Below are positions 10,001-17,040 of a DNA stretch of 26,390 nucleotides, piece after piece. The notes under the pieces are model-generated. The model made no database searches and had not been told where the DNA came from. It saw only the letters and a program-made list of their open reading frames with translations. Within the stretch, counting starts at the first letter, position 1. Every line of letters starts with the position of its first letter. A program made the translations under genes and the position numbers. The DNA lies in NCBI RefSeq assembly GCF_000003605.2, contig NW_003109985.1, positions 284,483 to 310,872 of the forward strand, given 5' to 3'. Source of the DNA: Saccoglossus kowalevskii. Taxonomy: Eukaryota > Hemichordata > Enteropneusta > Harrimaniidae.

Positions 10001-12547
10001 GAATATGTAAAAATTAGCATAAAATACATTATCTAAATGATAAAACAGTGAATTTAAAACCTACTGAATATGCCTGAAATGGTAAATCAGCGAAATTTAA
10101 ACCCAGTGAAAATACGTCATTTTACAGTAAAGCAAATACAGAATTCACTGATCCACACATTATACGTCACTCCACTAACTCGTACTTAGATATTAGCTGA
10201 GTAAGGAATAGTGTGTTTGAATACCACAAAGATTCTTGGCTACTTTTGATTTTAAAAACTTACCAAGATGAAATATGCCCATCAATAACTGAGTTATCCC
10301 ACAAAAGAATGCTATCGTGATAGCGTAGACGGGATTATGTAACCCGTCTTCTCGCTCCTGGCCACTGCTGAATTCAGACATAATAAGTGACATAACAGCA
10401 GTCGGTCCAAGCGTAATATCTTTTGCAGTACCCATAAAACAGTAGACAAAGTTACCCATAAATGCAGAGTAAAGTCCATACTGAAACATAATATAAACAA
10501 AAGTTACAAACTTAGTCATTATATTATATAAAATAATGTTGGTATACTCAACATTCAAGTAATACATGTCATATTTACCCTAGCAGTAGCACATTTCTAA
10601 TCTGTGCATAAGGCAAAAACACTATTTTTGCTGATTTTTTTTTTTTATTTTTTATTGCTATAGCCTAATTTTGCTGAAGCACATGTTCACTGAAACACAC
10701 ATGGACCAAAAATTGCCTTTACTGTATGCTGGATCATTAAAATATAACAAGCTTTTACCATTGACACTTATTTACGTAAATGAATGCGCTACTATCGGTA
10801 ATAAATCAAAAATACTGTGTATGCAAATATACATTGAAAATTTTTTTTAGCAGTTCCAGTAGCATTAATGTTTCACACCATCAGAAATGTACTCGTACGG
10901 ATACCGTGACACTTTATCTAAATTTATCTTCTTTCAATGTTCTTATTTACAGATGAGTCTAAAACAAATCTTTCTAAATTGGGCATTACTAGTATTTACA
11001 AAATACATGTACAAATAAACAGAAATGTGCAATGTTGCATTAATATGGTGGATAACATACAACCACACTTGACAAATACTAGCACTTATACTGCCCTAAT
11101 ATATATTCTATTTATATTTAATTGGGGCTAGTACGATTGACAGTTTTAAAAAAACTTAAAGAGGGTCAACTGACATGCATTGCTGAACATTCTAATTCAT
11201 TTTTAAAGGCCTGGGCAGAAATAAGAAGTGTTAACCAACTGTTGATGTAAACACAAAAGCTAAGACTGCTTTAAGTATATAACTTTAGGACTAGCTTATT
11301 TATCATTGCCAATATGTAAAAGTTATCTGGAGACTGGAGTTTATTCATACACTACTTTCTCTGCCATGTAATTTGGGTTTTAGGGAAATTTTGGTAGGTG
11401 ATCCAGGTTTATTACATACCGGTACATGCAGTCAGAAAGAGGGTGTTAAATTAGAACTCTGACAACCGAGACTAGAATAATGACCAAGATGCAAGTAAAC
11501 AACTCTGGCATTGCAAGTGATTAATGACGTACTGTAAATAAAAAAGCATAATTTTGCAACTAGGCAAGGCATTCAAAGTTATAAATCGATAATTTGAATA
11601 CACAGACTTGTGAGCCAATCTTCAGTTTTCGAACAATCAATTTATCAACAAGTTTAGTTGCAAAGATTCACACAAAATCAGTGAATACAGATATGGTTGC
11701 AGCAAACTTTGAACAAAGATGAAAGATGCACGTGTTATGCAGTGCCCATAAACAGAAGCGTTTATGATTTGTTTTTTCTTCCACGGTTCAAAGGTCAAGA
11801 AGTGTAAAAGGGGGGAGGGCAAACTGTAGTATGGTTACAGGGAAGCTGCTATTAAAATACCAGTATATTAACAGTTACTGTGCCCACACACAGCACTATT
11901 ATCAGAATGTATACAAATTTTAGAAAGTTTTGCTCAGGCTTAACAAATAGTCCATGTTTCCGAAAACTGGTTTATACTTCTGAGGCACAGGTAAGACTAC
12001 TCAATATTTGATATGGACTGAAGCGACTTAAATCAACATGGTAACCTGCAGAATACAAATATCATGTACCATAAAACAGTTTATGTTTTACACAAGACGA
12101 AAAACTAGGAATTTTTTGTCGCAATTGTCACTGACTATCCCGAAATACCGATCTAAGTATCGATTGAGTTGGGTTATGGATTAAAAACTATATTTTGTTA
12201 TTGGTCTTGTATGTAGACTATGAGGGGAGTTATAAAATCAACACCACCACTACATTGTACCGCCGCTGTGGTGTGCACTGTTTTTATTCAAATATTTAAG
12301 TTAATTTTCAACTTACCTGAAGTGGAAGTTTAGCGACCGTTGCATACGCCAATCCTTGCGGTAACACTGTCAATCCAACTGTGATTCCAGCAATAAAATC
12401 TGATATAAGCCATTTTGGTTTATATTTGGGTAGCCATTGTGTGATGGGAAATTTGGATTTGACATTGTCAACTGTACAGCTCTCTTTGGCAAAGTCTCCA
12501 CATTTCTTTCCTACAAATCTAGCATTGGTTCTTAATCGAGTCGTCAT
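941..12547 (-). CDS. SLC26A11: SLC26A11-like sulfate/anion transporter, 13 coding exons, 3' end missing
   Basis: This is an SLC26/SulP family anion transporter, closest to SLC26A11 (sodium-independent sulfate transporter; plasma membrane and internal membranes in vertebrates). Thirteen exons (12317-12547, 10264-10480, 9419-9587, 6912-6966, 6392-6476, 5234-5562, 4704-4776, 3891-3941, 3388-3448, 2410-2606, 1781-1911, 1275-1442, 941-1094) all have GT/AG borders and join in frame to 640 codons plus one base. Landmarks are SDFIAGITVGLTVLPQ (about 58-73), YGLYSAF (78-84), TSAAAVIIG, GFLESIAIAKAF, NQELLALG, YPVTGSF, YIPSAALAAVII, and a STAS domain (about 534-640) with HIDYTS. Human SLC26A11 has 606 residues; the excess is mainly a ~50-residue insertion in one loop (289-362). 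The last exon splits after one base of a codon, and no terminal exon is visible before the hAT element, so the final residues probably lie left of the window. No frameshift or in-frame stop was seen in the exons. Confidence 0.93.
1275..1442 (-). CDS. SLC26A11: SLC26A11 coding exon 12, STAS domain first half (residues 534-589)
   Basis: The acceptor TTGCAG lies above 1442 and the donor GTAAGT is at 1274-1269. It encodes the STAS beta-strand opening (TVIEIEAGVYFPAVEHV) and the strand-helix motif AVVDASRVTHIDYTSIL, equivalent to human CLVLECTHVCSIDYTVVL. STAS domains regulate SLC26 assembly and trafficking. Confidence 0.94.
1781..1911 (-). CDS. SLC26A11: SLC26A11 coding exon 11 (residues 490-533)
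   Basis: The acceptor CCAACAG lies above 1911 and the donor GTAATA is at 1780-1775. It encodes KIDLISWLGTFIGSL and QGVEIGIIIGIGIDLCFLLY, the final helices (human RLDLLPLCVTFLLCFWEVQYG), ending in the charged linker to STAS. Confidence 0.93.
2410..2606 (-). CDS. SLC26A11: SLC26A11 coding exon 10 (residues 424-489)
   Basis: The acceptor CATACAG lies above 2606 and the donor GTAAGT is at 2409-2404. It encodes TAVNSQSGVITPLGG, then FTGALVLISL and FFYIPSAALAAVIICAV, the last conserved transmembrane helices before the STAS linker. The end phase is 1. Confidence 0.95.
3388..3448 (-). CDS. SLC26A11: SLC26A11 coding exon 9, 61-bp exon (residues 404-423)
   Basis: The acceptor GTTTTCAG lies above 3448 and the donor GTGAGA is at 3387-3382. 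It encodes TANVMSSFVGAYPVTGSFS, matching human TNMLGSLVSSYPVTGSFG. It ends with two bases of Arg. Confidence 0.93.
3891..3941 (-). CDS. SLC26A11: SLC26A11 coding exon 8, 51-bp exon (residues 387-403)
   Basis: The acceptor ATTACAG lies above 3941 and the donor GTATGC is at 3890-3885. It encodes RRNKYRVWPNQELLAL, aligned with human NNYRIDANQELLAIG. The phase is 1 in and 1 out. Confidence 0.92.
4032..4130 (+). repeat. Short copy of the AGCTCCGCTGT tandem-core element
   Basis: This segment aligns with the left end of the element at 13048-13708: the same AGCTCCGCTGT start, then GCAATGCA, TTTCAA, AAGAACTGAAGAT, ATCATTAGAAAATGAACAAATCT and AGGTCTA. It carries no tandem core and no right terminus. 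It lies in SLC26A11 intron 7 (3942-4703), whose remainder shows nothing else. Confidence 0.75.
4704..4776 (-). CDS. SLC26A11: SLC26A11 coding exon 7 (residues 363-386)
   Basis: The acceptor TTGCAG lies above 4776 and the donor GTAAGT is at 4703-4698. The exon encodes EGGIGFAVVPLIGFLESIAI and AKAF, one of the most conserved SLC26 blocks (human GAGLAVVPLMGLLESIAVAKAF). The end phase is 1. Confidence 0.95.
5234..5562 (-). CDS. SLC26A11: SLC26A11 coding exon 6 with enlarged glycosylated loop (residues 253-362)
   Basis: The acceptor TTTCAACAG lies above 5562 and the donor GTAAGT is at 5233-5228. It begins AKNAVIVILAACVSYAI, matching human ARNALVVSFAALVAYSF. After GLPPFESPF it carries a long hydrophilic loop (289-362) with four N-x-S/T sequons (NIT, NDT, NGT, NAS). 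The human loop is about 50 residues shorter with one sequon, so this loop is a lineage-specific expansion facing the exoplasmic or lumenal side. Confidence 0.93.
6392..6476 (-). CDS. SLC26A11: SLC26A11 coding exon 5 (residues 225-252)
   Basis: The acceptor is a T-run followed by CTTCAG above 6476; the donor GTAAGC is at 6391-6386. The exon encodes a lysine-rich cytosolic loop (KVKERYSGKKAKTTSQK) and then ILYKVIWLFGT, leading into the next transmembrane helix. The end phase is 1. Confidence 0.9.
6912..6966 (-). CDS. SLC26A11: SLC26A11 coding exon 4, 55-bp mini-exon (residues 206-224)
   Basis: This short exon is not visible as an ORF. The acceptor TTTCTAG lies above 6966 and the donor GTATGT is at 6911-6906. 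It encodes WQDFVMGATCFILLMVMK, aligning with the human segment RVGDAVLGLVCMLLLLVLK. Phases match on both sides (needs one base in, phase 0 out). Confidence 0.9.
7130..7395 (+). repeat. Dispersed repeat, copy A
   Basis: About 260 bases align with the reverse complement of 18460-18700. The longest shared block is CACACAAAGAAGTTCGCTGA and its continuation TTCTGTTCTAAACTTTTT. Later blocks include GGCATTCCCATGAC and TGTACTGT. It lies in SLC26A11 intron 3. I see no coding potential or terminal repeat; the family is unknown to me. Confidence 0.8.
7396..8904. other. SLC26A11: SLC26A11 intron 3, middle part
   Basis: AT-rich sequence without coding exons. A small cluster of CRE-like sites lies at about 8347-8442, including a perfect TGACGTCA at 8426-8433. 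Confidence 0.45.
8905..9029 (+). mobile_element. Truncated copy of 213-bp foldback MITE
   Basis: It carries the right two thirds of the element seen complete at 21840 and 22924: GAGTTGAATGTAAAAT, TTCGCTGGATTTTATTTTCAC, CAGCGAAAATTAATTCCAAG, and the terminus AAAGTATTTT..ACAGTA. The left terminus is missing. It lies in SLC26A11 intron 3. Confidence 0.8.
9419..9587 (-). CDS. SLC26A11: SLC26A11 coding exon 3 (residues 150-205)
   Basis: The acceptor is TTCTTCAG above 9587 and the donor GTAAGC is at 9418-9413. The exon encodes FISFNVINAFTSAAAVIIG and GQLRHIFGIP, matching the conserved block in human SLC26A11 that reads ...IKGFTSAAAVTIGFGQ. It ends with two bases of an Arg codon. Confidence 0.94.
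9936..10130. mobile_element. Degenerate foldback MITE related to the GCGAAAATAAA family
   Basis: The left arm (TTCACTGGGTTTTAATTTTG, then TTTCGCTGA) is repeated in inverse as TCAGCGAAATTTAAACCCAGTGAA near 10087-10110. It ends in TTTTACAGTA like the 213-bp MITE copies. It lies in SLC26A11 intron 2 (9588-10263). A separate 11-bp perfect inverted repeat (ATTGAACTAGT) lies at 9709-9719 and 9759-9769. Confidence 0.55.
10264..10480 (-). CDS. SLC26A11: SLC26A11 coding exon 2 (residues 78-149)
   Basis: The acceptor is TTTCAG just above 10480 and the donor is GTAAGT at 10263-10258. The exon encodes YGLYSAFMGNFVYCFMG and DITLGPTAVMSL, close to the SulP signature region, where the anion site forms between TM1 and TM3. 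The end phase is 1. Confidence 0.95.
10481..12316. other. SLC26A11: SLC26A11 intron 1, no recognised features
   Basis: This is 1.8 kb of AT-rich intron. I found no exon-like, RNA-like or repeat structure shared with other parts of the window. Confidence 0.5.
12317..12547 (-). CDS. SLC26A11: SLC26A11 coding exon 1 (residues 1-77)
   Basis: The ATG at 12547-12545 is the first in-frame ATG; the frame upstream offers only TTG. It encodes a cysteine-containing hydrophilic N-terminus, then WLPKYKPKWLISDFIAG and VGLTVLPQGLAYATVA, the first transmembrane segment of SLC26 proteins. The donor GTAAGT lies at 12316-12311 after a phase-0 CAG. A CTCAG acceptor-like site borders 12568. A TATATAAA on the minus strand near 12615-12622 offers an alternative local promoter. 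Confidence 0.93.
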
Positions 12548-13047
12548 TGTACAGTTTGGACGAAAACACTGAGCACACAATTCAGCTCTCGTTCAGAAGA
12601 GATCAAACCGTTGTTTATATAAAAACTTCAATAGATGATAAAGAATACAAAGAAAGGTTGAGACCAGCAATTCTGTTATCTGTTAAAAGAGATAAAAACA
12701 TTACGATCTGAATGAAAAAAAAGCTAATCACTACGATGTACATTACATGGTTTGCAGGCACGTGCTAAAATTTGCGATAACCTAAAGTTTACACAGAGAC
12801 TAACCCTATTACGTTCACATAGCAATGCAACCGGGTTGAAACTGTTCGACAACGCCTCGCTTTATATCATATTAAACAAAACAAACATTGATATCAAAAT
12901 CAAACAAAAATTAGGACAGAAAAATTGTCACGCTATAAATATGTATAAATGAATGACCTTCAATTCAGATAATAAATATTTTAAATATATTGCCTCCATG
13001 TGAATAATTCTACATTGGGCGATAGAAAACAAATTTTACATAAAACA

Positions 13048-13708
13048 AGCTCCGCTGTTAGCAATGCACGTTTCAATTAAGAACTGAAGATACATGCATC
13101 ATTAGAAAATGAACAAATCTAAGAGGTCTACCGTGAGGTCCCTATGTGTAATCAGATCAGACTTGCTGTTTTCAACAAGAAGTCGAAAATATCACTTTTT
13201 ACCAAAAATGAAAAACATATTCACCAAAATTAGAGAATTAAAGATACGTATCATGAAATGAACAAATCTAAAAGGTCTACCATGAGGTCCCTATATGTAA
13301 TCAGATCAGACTTGCCGTTTTCAACAAGAAGTCGAAAATATCACTTTTTAGTAAAAATGAAAAAATATTCACCAAAATTAGAGAATTAAAGATACGTATC
13401 ATGAAATGAACAAATCTAAGAGGTCTACCGTGAGGTCCCTATATGTAATCAGATCAGACTTGCTGTTTTCAACAAAAAGTCGAAAATATCACTTTTTACC
13501 AAAAATGAAAAAAATATTCACCAAAATTAGAGAATTAAAGATACGTATCATGAAATGAACAAATCTAAGAGAGGTCTACCCAAGGTACATACACACCAAA
13601 GCATTCAGGCTTGTAGTTTTCAGGTCGAAAAAGTAAAAAGTTGACACTAACGACCACAGATAATCACTCATATGATAAGCTCCGCTCGTCTAAGTCAACA
13701 ACGGAGCT
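13048..13708 (+). mobile_element. 661-bp non-autonomous element with tandem core and inverted ends
   Basis: The ends are AGCTCCGCTGTT (13048-13059) and its near-perfect inverse AACAACGGAGCT (13697-13708). Between them a core unit of 148-149 bases recurs: GAACAAATCT starts at 13111, 13260, 13408 and 13557. There are three near-identical full units and a diverged partial fourth. A further AGCTCCGCT at 13678 pairs with the right end to form a terminal hairpin with a 7-bp stem. A fragment of the left end recurs at 4032. No coding capacity is seen. The layout recalls the tandem-core pearl elements of bivalves, but that is structural resemblance only. Confidence 0.8.
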
Positions 13709-14539
13709 AAAAATATGTTATCAAGATGTTATGCTATCACTGCATTTGTTCTATTATTGGTGCATGCACATGTATGAAGAATACAGTCATGTCTATGGTT
13801 AAATTAAGCAATATTATAATTATTCAACATACAAATAATGCAATTGTTCACTCACACGCACTTGATTGGAGATGCACTTTTAATAGAGCAAATATGATAT
13901 TTGCTTTATGAAAATTGCATCTTCCATGGAAGTCAGGAAATATACTTATAAACTGTTGCTCATGTTGAAGAGAAATTTTGAAAATGAATATCAATTAAGA
14001 CAACCATGATGCAGTTTGTTTTGAAAATCTTAAAACGAGGACAAATATGGAAATACATGTAAATGCAACAGATGACAGATGCAAAGTGATATATCAGTTT
14101 GTCCTTTTCATTTCACACAACTACTAGTAAATGTGAAATCAAAACTTGACCAGTCAGATAAAAATGTGAACTTCTGGCAACAAATATAACTAAAATATAT
14201 GTATGTAATTAAATGCTGTCTTTACATGCCACCACAAAGTTTGACGAAATCATGAATTTGATCATTAAAATATTCATGCATGATACTGTAATCCAACACC
14301 AAAACGTGTGAGCTTTGTGATGAACTGCAAGTACTTTTATAAGTACAAACAGTACATGTATCAGTAAGTATCATAGCGTGCATCAACAACTGACATACAT
14401 GGAGGTATATTACATGTACAAGGAACATCTCCCTCAAACCTAACATATCCTGGAACTTCATGGGCGAGACAGCAACAAATTCACTATTAGTGATTTTGTC
14501 ATCCATATGCTTACCCAGAATCTGTAGCGACACACTCAC

Positions 14540-14688
14540 CCAGGCAGGGTGTGGGTTTTGTACTTGTGTTGTACTCAGCTTCAGTAACAATGCTAGCATA
14601 ATCAGCAAAACCACACTAACAGCAAGAGTGTAAATAGCACTTGTGAGATGTACGTCCTCTAAGATTAATTTATATATTGCCAAGTAGC
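14540..14688 (-). other. Orphan exon-like segment encoding an SLC26-like transmembrane stretch
   Basis: The minus strand reads CTAG acceptor, 149 bases, then a strong GTGAGT donor. The open frame holds 49 codons. They include AIYKLILEDVHLTSAIYTLA and SVVLLIMLALLLKL, an organisation similar to the SLC26 segment just after the TSAAA block (human ...LRIAETRVGDAVLGLVCMLLLLVLKL). It lies between SLC26A11 exon 1 and the shared promoter, with no companion exons. A chance hydrophobic frame, a relic of a duplicated SLC26 exon or an alternative exon are all possible. Confidence 0.2.
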
Positions 14689-15455
14689 CTAGTTATGGTA
14701 CAAGAACTTATCAAAAGTACATCTTTACGAGTGTCGTAAAAATCTCTGCATGATAAAGCGACAACTATCAGAGCTTCTTATACCAACATAATAAATTACA
14801 CGCCAGAGCGTCTTCTTCTACAAGGTACAGGCATACTTGTCCTCATTAAAATTCAGTGGTACAGGTCAAGGAGTCTCAACCAGCAGAAAAAAAATCAAGA
14901 CCATAATAAAAGTACATGTATGACTAATGGGTACAGTGACACATGTACCAAGTTACAGGAACAAATAAAAGTAAATAAAAGTGTGTTAAATTTTGAGGTG
15001 AACTCTACCCGATTTCAAGGTAATCTAAAATAATTGCATTTTAACTGAGCTGTTTTGGGGGTATTCTCTGAGCAGTTATACAGATCCAGTAGTGTGCGTC
15101 ACAACAGAGTAACAACCCTGAATTACACACACATACCTGCCACATAGGAAGAGGACAGATAAAGAAATAATAGGTCACATGACAATGACATAACCAGTCA
15201 CAGCCACATTAGCAAGTATAAAGGCATGATTCTTTAGCAGAATACATGTGGTATACAATTACCTCACTTCACAGGACTGTAGTACTAAAAGTTGCTTTTT
15301 TTTTATTTATATCTTGTTCTGGTCCCACTTATACAGGAAGTAAACACTAGGTCAACTATTCAGGAAGTTTTTAAATAACACTTATTCGTTCTTAAACTCG
15401 TGTAACCATTGCCAATCCCTCAGGGGAATGTGCAAGTGTTATAAAATTAAAAATG

Positions 15456-15629
15456 TACTGTAAACTGCAATTTTTTACATTTTTGGTGAAAATTGTGAAA
15501 TTTTGTAGCAGTGAAAATTTCTATGAATCCTTTGACATAGGGTGTCACTAACTTTGCTGAAATTTGTCTTCACAAATGCCATTAAATCATGGAATAACTA
15601 AATTACTAGCAGTGAAAAAGTTTACAGTA
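15456..15629. mobile_element. 174-bp MITE with TACTGTAAAC ends
   Basis: It begins TACTGTAAAC (15456-15465) and ends GTTTACAGTA (15620-15629), a perfect 10-bp inverted terminus including flanking TA, consistent with TA target duplication as in Tc1/mariner-type MITEs. The interior has GTGAAAATTT-type motifs related to the GCGAAAATAAA family. Confidence 0.6.
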
Positions 15630-16583
15630 CTAACTTTCTAACTTGAAGTATGCAAATTATAACTAAACTCTTTACCACGAAACTGTCAAAGAGCAATAAA
15701 AGAATAAATAATGCAACTAATTCCCAAACTTGTGCATGTGCTTATAAGCAACATAGCATGAACAAATACAATACAAAGTTTAAAATCCTATTAACCTACC
15801 ACCAGAAACAAGAAGCCATTGTCATGCTAATAAGTTGGCGCTTGACAATAGAAACCATTAGATACATTTATTTAGTTACGTGTGAAGGACAGGGATTCCA
15901 CTAGATAGAATACAATGTAATTTCATACTACGTTCTGAATGTCATACGTGGGCACAGCTGATACACATTATAAATATTGTATTAAAATTGACAGACACAA
16001 TTTAACGTTCCAGTACAATCGAAATTAAGTTTCGAATTGTATTCACTGTGAAAGAAATCTTTCAAGAATCATATCGCACAATGCTCATAACTACGTATAA
16101 ATCACGTGTACAAGTCAGATCACGAGGTGTCTTTTCTTAAAGTCGCATGGATATGTCAATCATATGACAGTAGCGGGCGTTCAGCTGTGGATGAAGTCTG
16201 CTTTACATAATATTTATCGTTGGAAGAATTTCACCGAAACGTGTTTAGTTAATCATGTGAAGATTTCAAATTACTTATTTAACACTACGATAATTTAAGT
16301 TTCAAGACATTACACGTTCAGTTCCGATGATCGCCTCAATAGCCGCGGTAAACAGAGCACTCGCTAATCACATTCGCCAAGTTTCAATAATGTAGAAGAT
16401 GATTATACTGCTACAGATGCAACAGGAAAAGCATGTATGTTTTTTACTTCAGAATTGAACGCCGTAGTTTCTGTGTGAACGTAAACAATAGAACGCCATG
16501 GAGGTGTCAATTGATCTCAAGTAATGAACACGGAGGTGAATGCCGGGGTGAATGAAAGTGATGGAATATTCCGAACAACTTAC

Positions 16584-16760
16584 CGGCGAAGCGGTGTTCA
16601 CGGCGCCGGTGACTTCTTTCGCCGCAAAATTCCCTGCCCAGTATTATTTCGACAAAACAGTCACCGATATTCACTCCGGAGTGGAACGCATTAACACTAC
16701 CAACCCACTCCCTTAGCATACACGTTCAAACACAAACGCCACGCAGTCGTGCCAGTCCAT
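16584..16760 (-). other. SLC26A11: Putative non-coding first exon of SLC26A11
   Basis: The minus strand has a perfect splice donor GTAAGT at 16583-16578, following a CpG-dense stretch unlike the AT-rich surroundings. A donor here would pair with the CTCAG acceptor at 12568, 21 bases above the SLC26A11 ATG, giving a 5' UTR intron of 4.0 kb. This puts the transcription start a few hundred bases from SGSH, as expected for a divergent pair. A short frame (16507-16719) runs through the donor and is unlike any protein I know. The 5' limit is a guess. Confidence 0.4.
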
Positions 16761-16919
16761 CTGGTGCGTGTATTTTCACCTATTATATGCTAATTTAATA
16801 CAATACGTCACAGCTAAAGCTTTGGGTTAGAGTTTGTACTTCCGTTACCGCATTTAGGTTGCATTGTGGGATATAAAAACAAGTTTCCTGGCCACCTGAC
16901 CTGTTTCCTCACTATAAAA
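16585..16919. promoter_or_regulatory. Putative bidirectional SGSH / SLC26A11 promoter
   Basis: The block at 16540-16760 is CpG-rich (more than a dozen CpG in about 150 bases). Toward SGSH there is an ETS/GABP site ACTTCCG (16838-16844), a ZNF143-like GCATTGTGGGA (16861-16871) and TATAAA-like strings just before the ATG (near 16871 and 16914). A second ETS core CCGGAAG lies at 17098-17104 in SGSH intron 1. ETS sites and CpG richness are typical of divergent animal promoters. Which start sites are used is not known. Confidence 0.45.
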
Positions 16920-17040
16920 ATGTCGTTCAAGATACTTATGTCTGTCTGCTGGAAAAGGGGGCGTACCATGTTCCTGTTTTTGCTGTTTTTATCAATAATG
17001 TTGTGTTTTCCATCACACGGGAATGTCTTGCTGATTGTTG
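16920..17040 (+). CDS. SGSH: SGSH exon 1 (residues 1-40, leader)
   Basis: The ATG at 16920 is the first in-frame ATG; the frame continues upstream but offers only a GTG. Met7 and Met17 are alternative starts; starting at Met17 gives a classical signal peptide. The exon ends with NVLLIV, the first beta-strand of the sulfatase fold, and donor GTATGT at 17041, phase 1. Confidence 0.88.

Larger units (their letters stand above)
12548..16583. other. Region between SLC26A11 exon 1 and the shared promoter
   Basis: This 4 kb is either intergenic or the 5' UTR intron of SLC26A11. It contains the tandem-core element (13048-13708), the orphan exon-like segment (14540-14688), a small MITE (15456-15629) and E-box sites: GTCACATGAC at 15174-15183, TCACGTG at 16102-16108 and TCATGTGA at 16253-16260. 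No complete gene was found. Confidence 0.5.

Noticed and set aside
12381-12572. Plus-strand frame antisense to SLC26A11 exon 1
   Set aside because: It is a shadow of the coding exon on the other strand.
13111-13600. CRISPR-like array
   Set aside because: The repeats are 148-149 bases, directly adjacent without unique spacers, and lie in an animal genome; this is a tandem-core transposon.
14222-14539. Continuation of the 14222-14683 frame past the donor at 14539
   Set aside because: Beyond the donor the translation loses any SLC26-like character and looks like chance intronic frame.
16507-16719. Minus-strand 70-codon frame in the CpG-rich block
   Set aside because: It runs through a strong splice donor and resembles no protein; a non-coding first exon explains it better.
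16866-16919. Upstream extension of the SGSH N-terminus
   Set aside because: The frame is open but starts at GTG, not ATG; the first ATG is at 16920.
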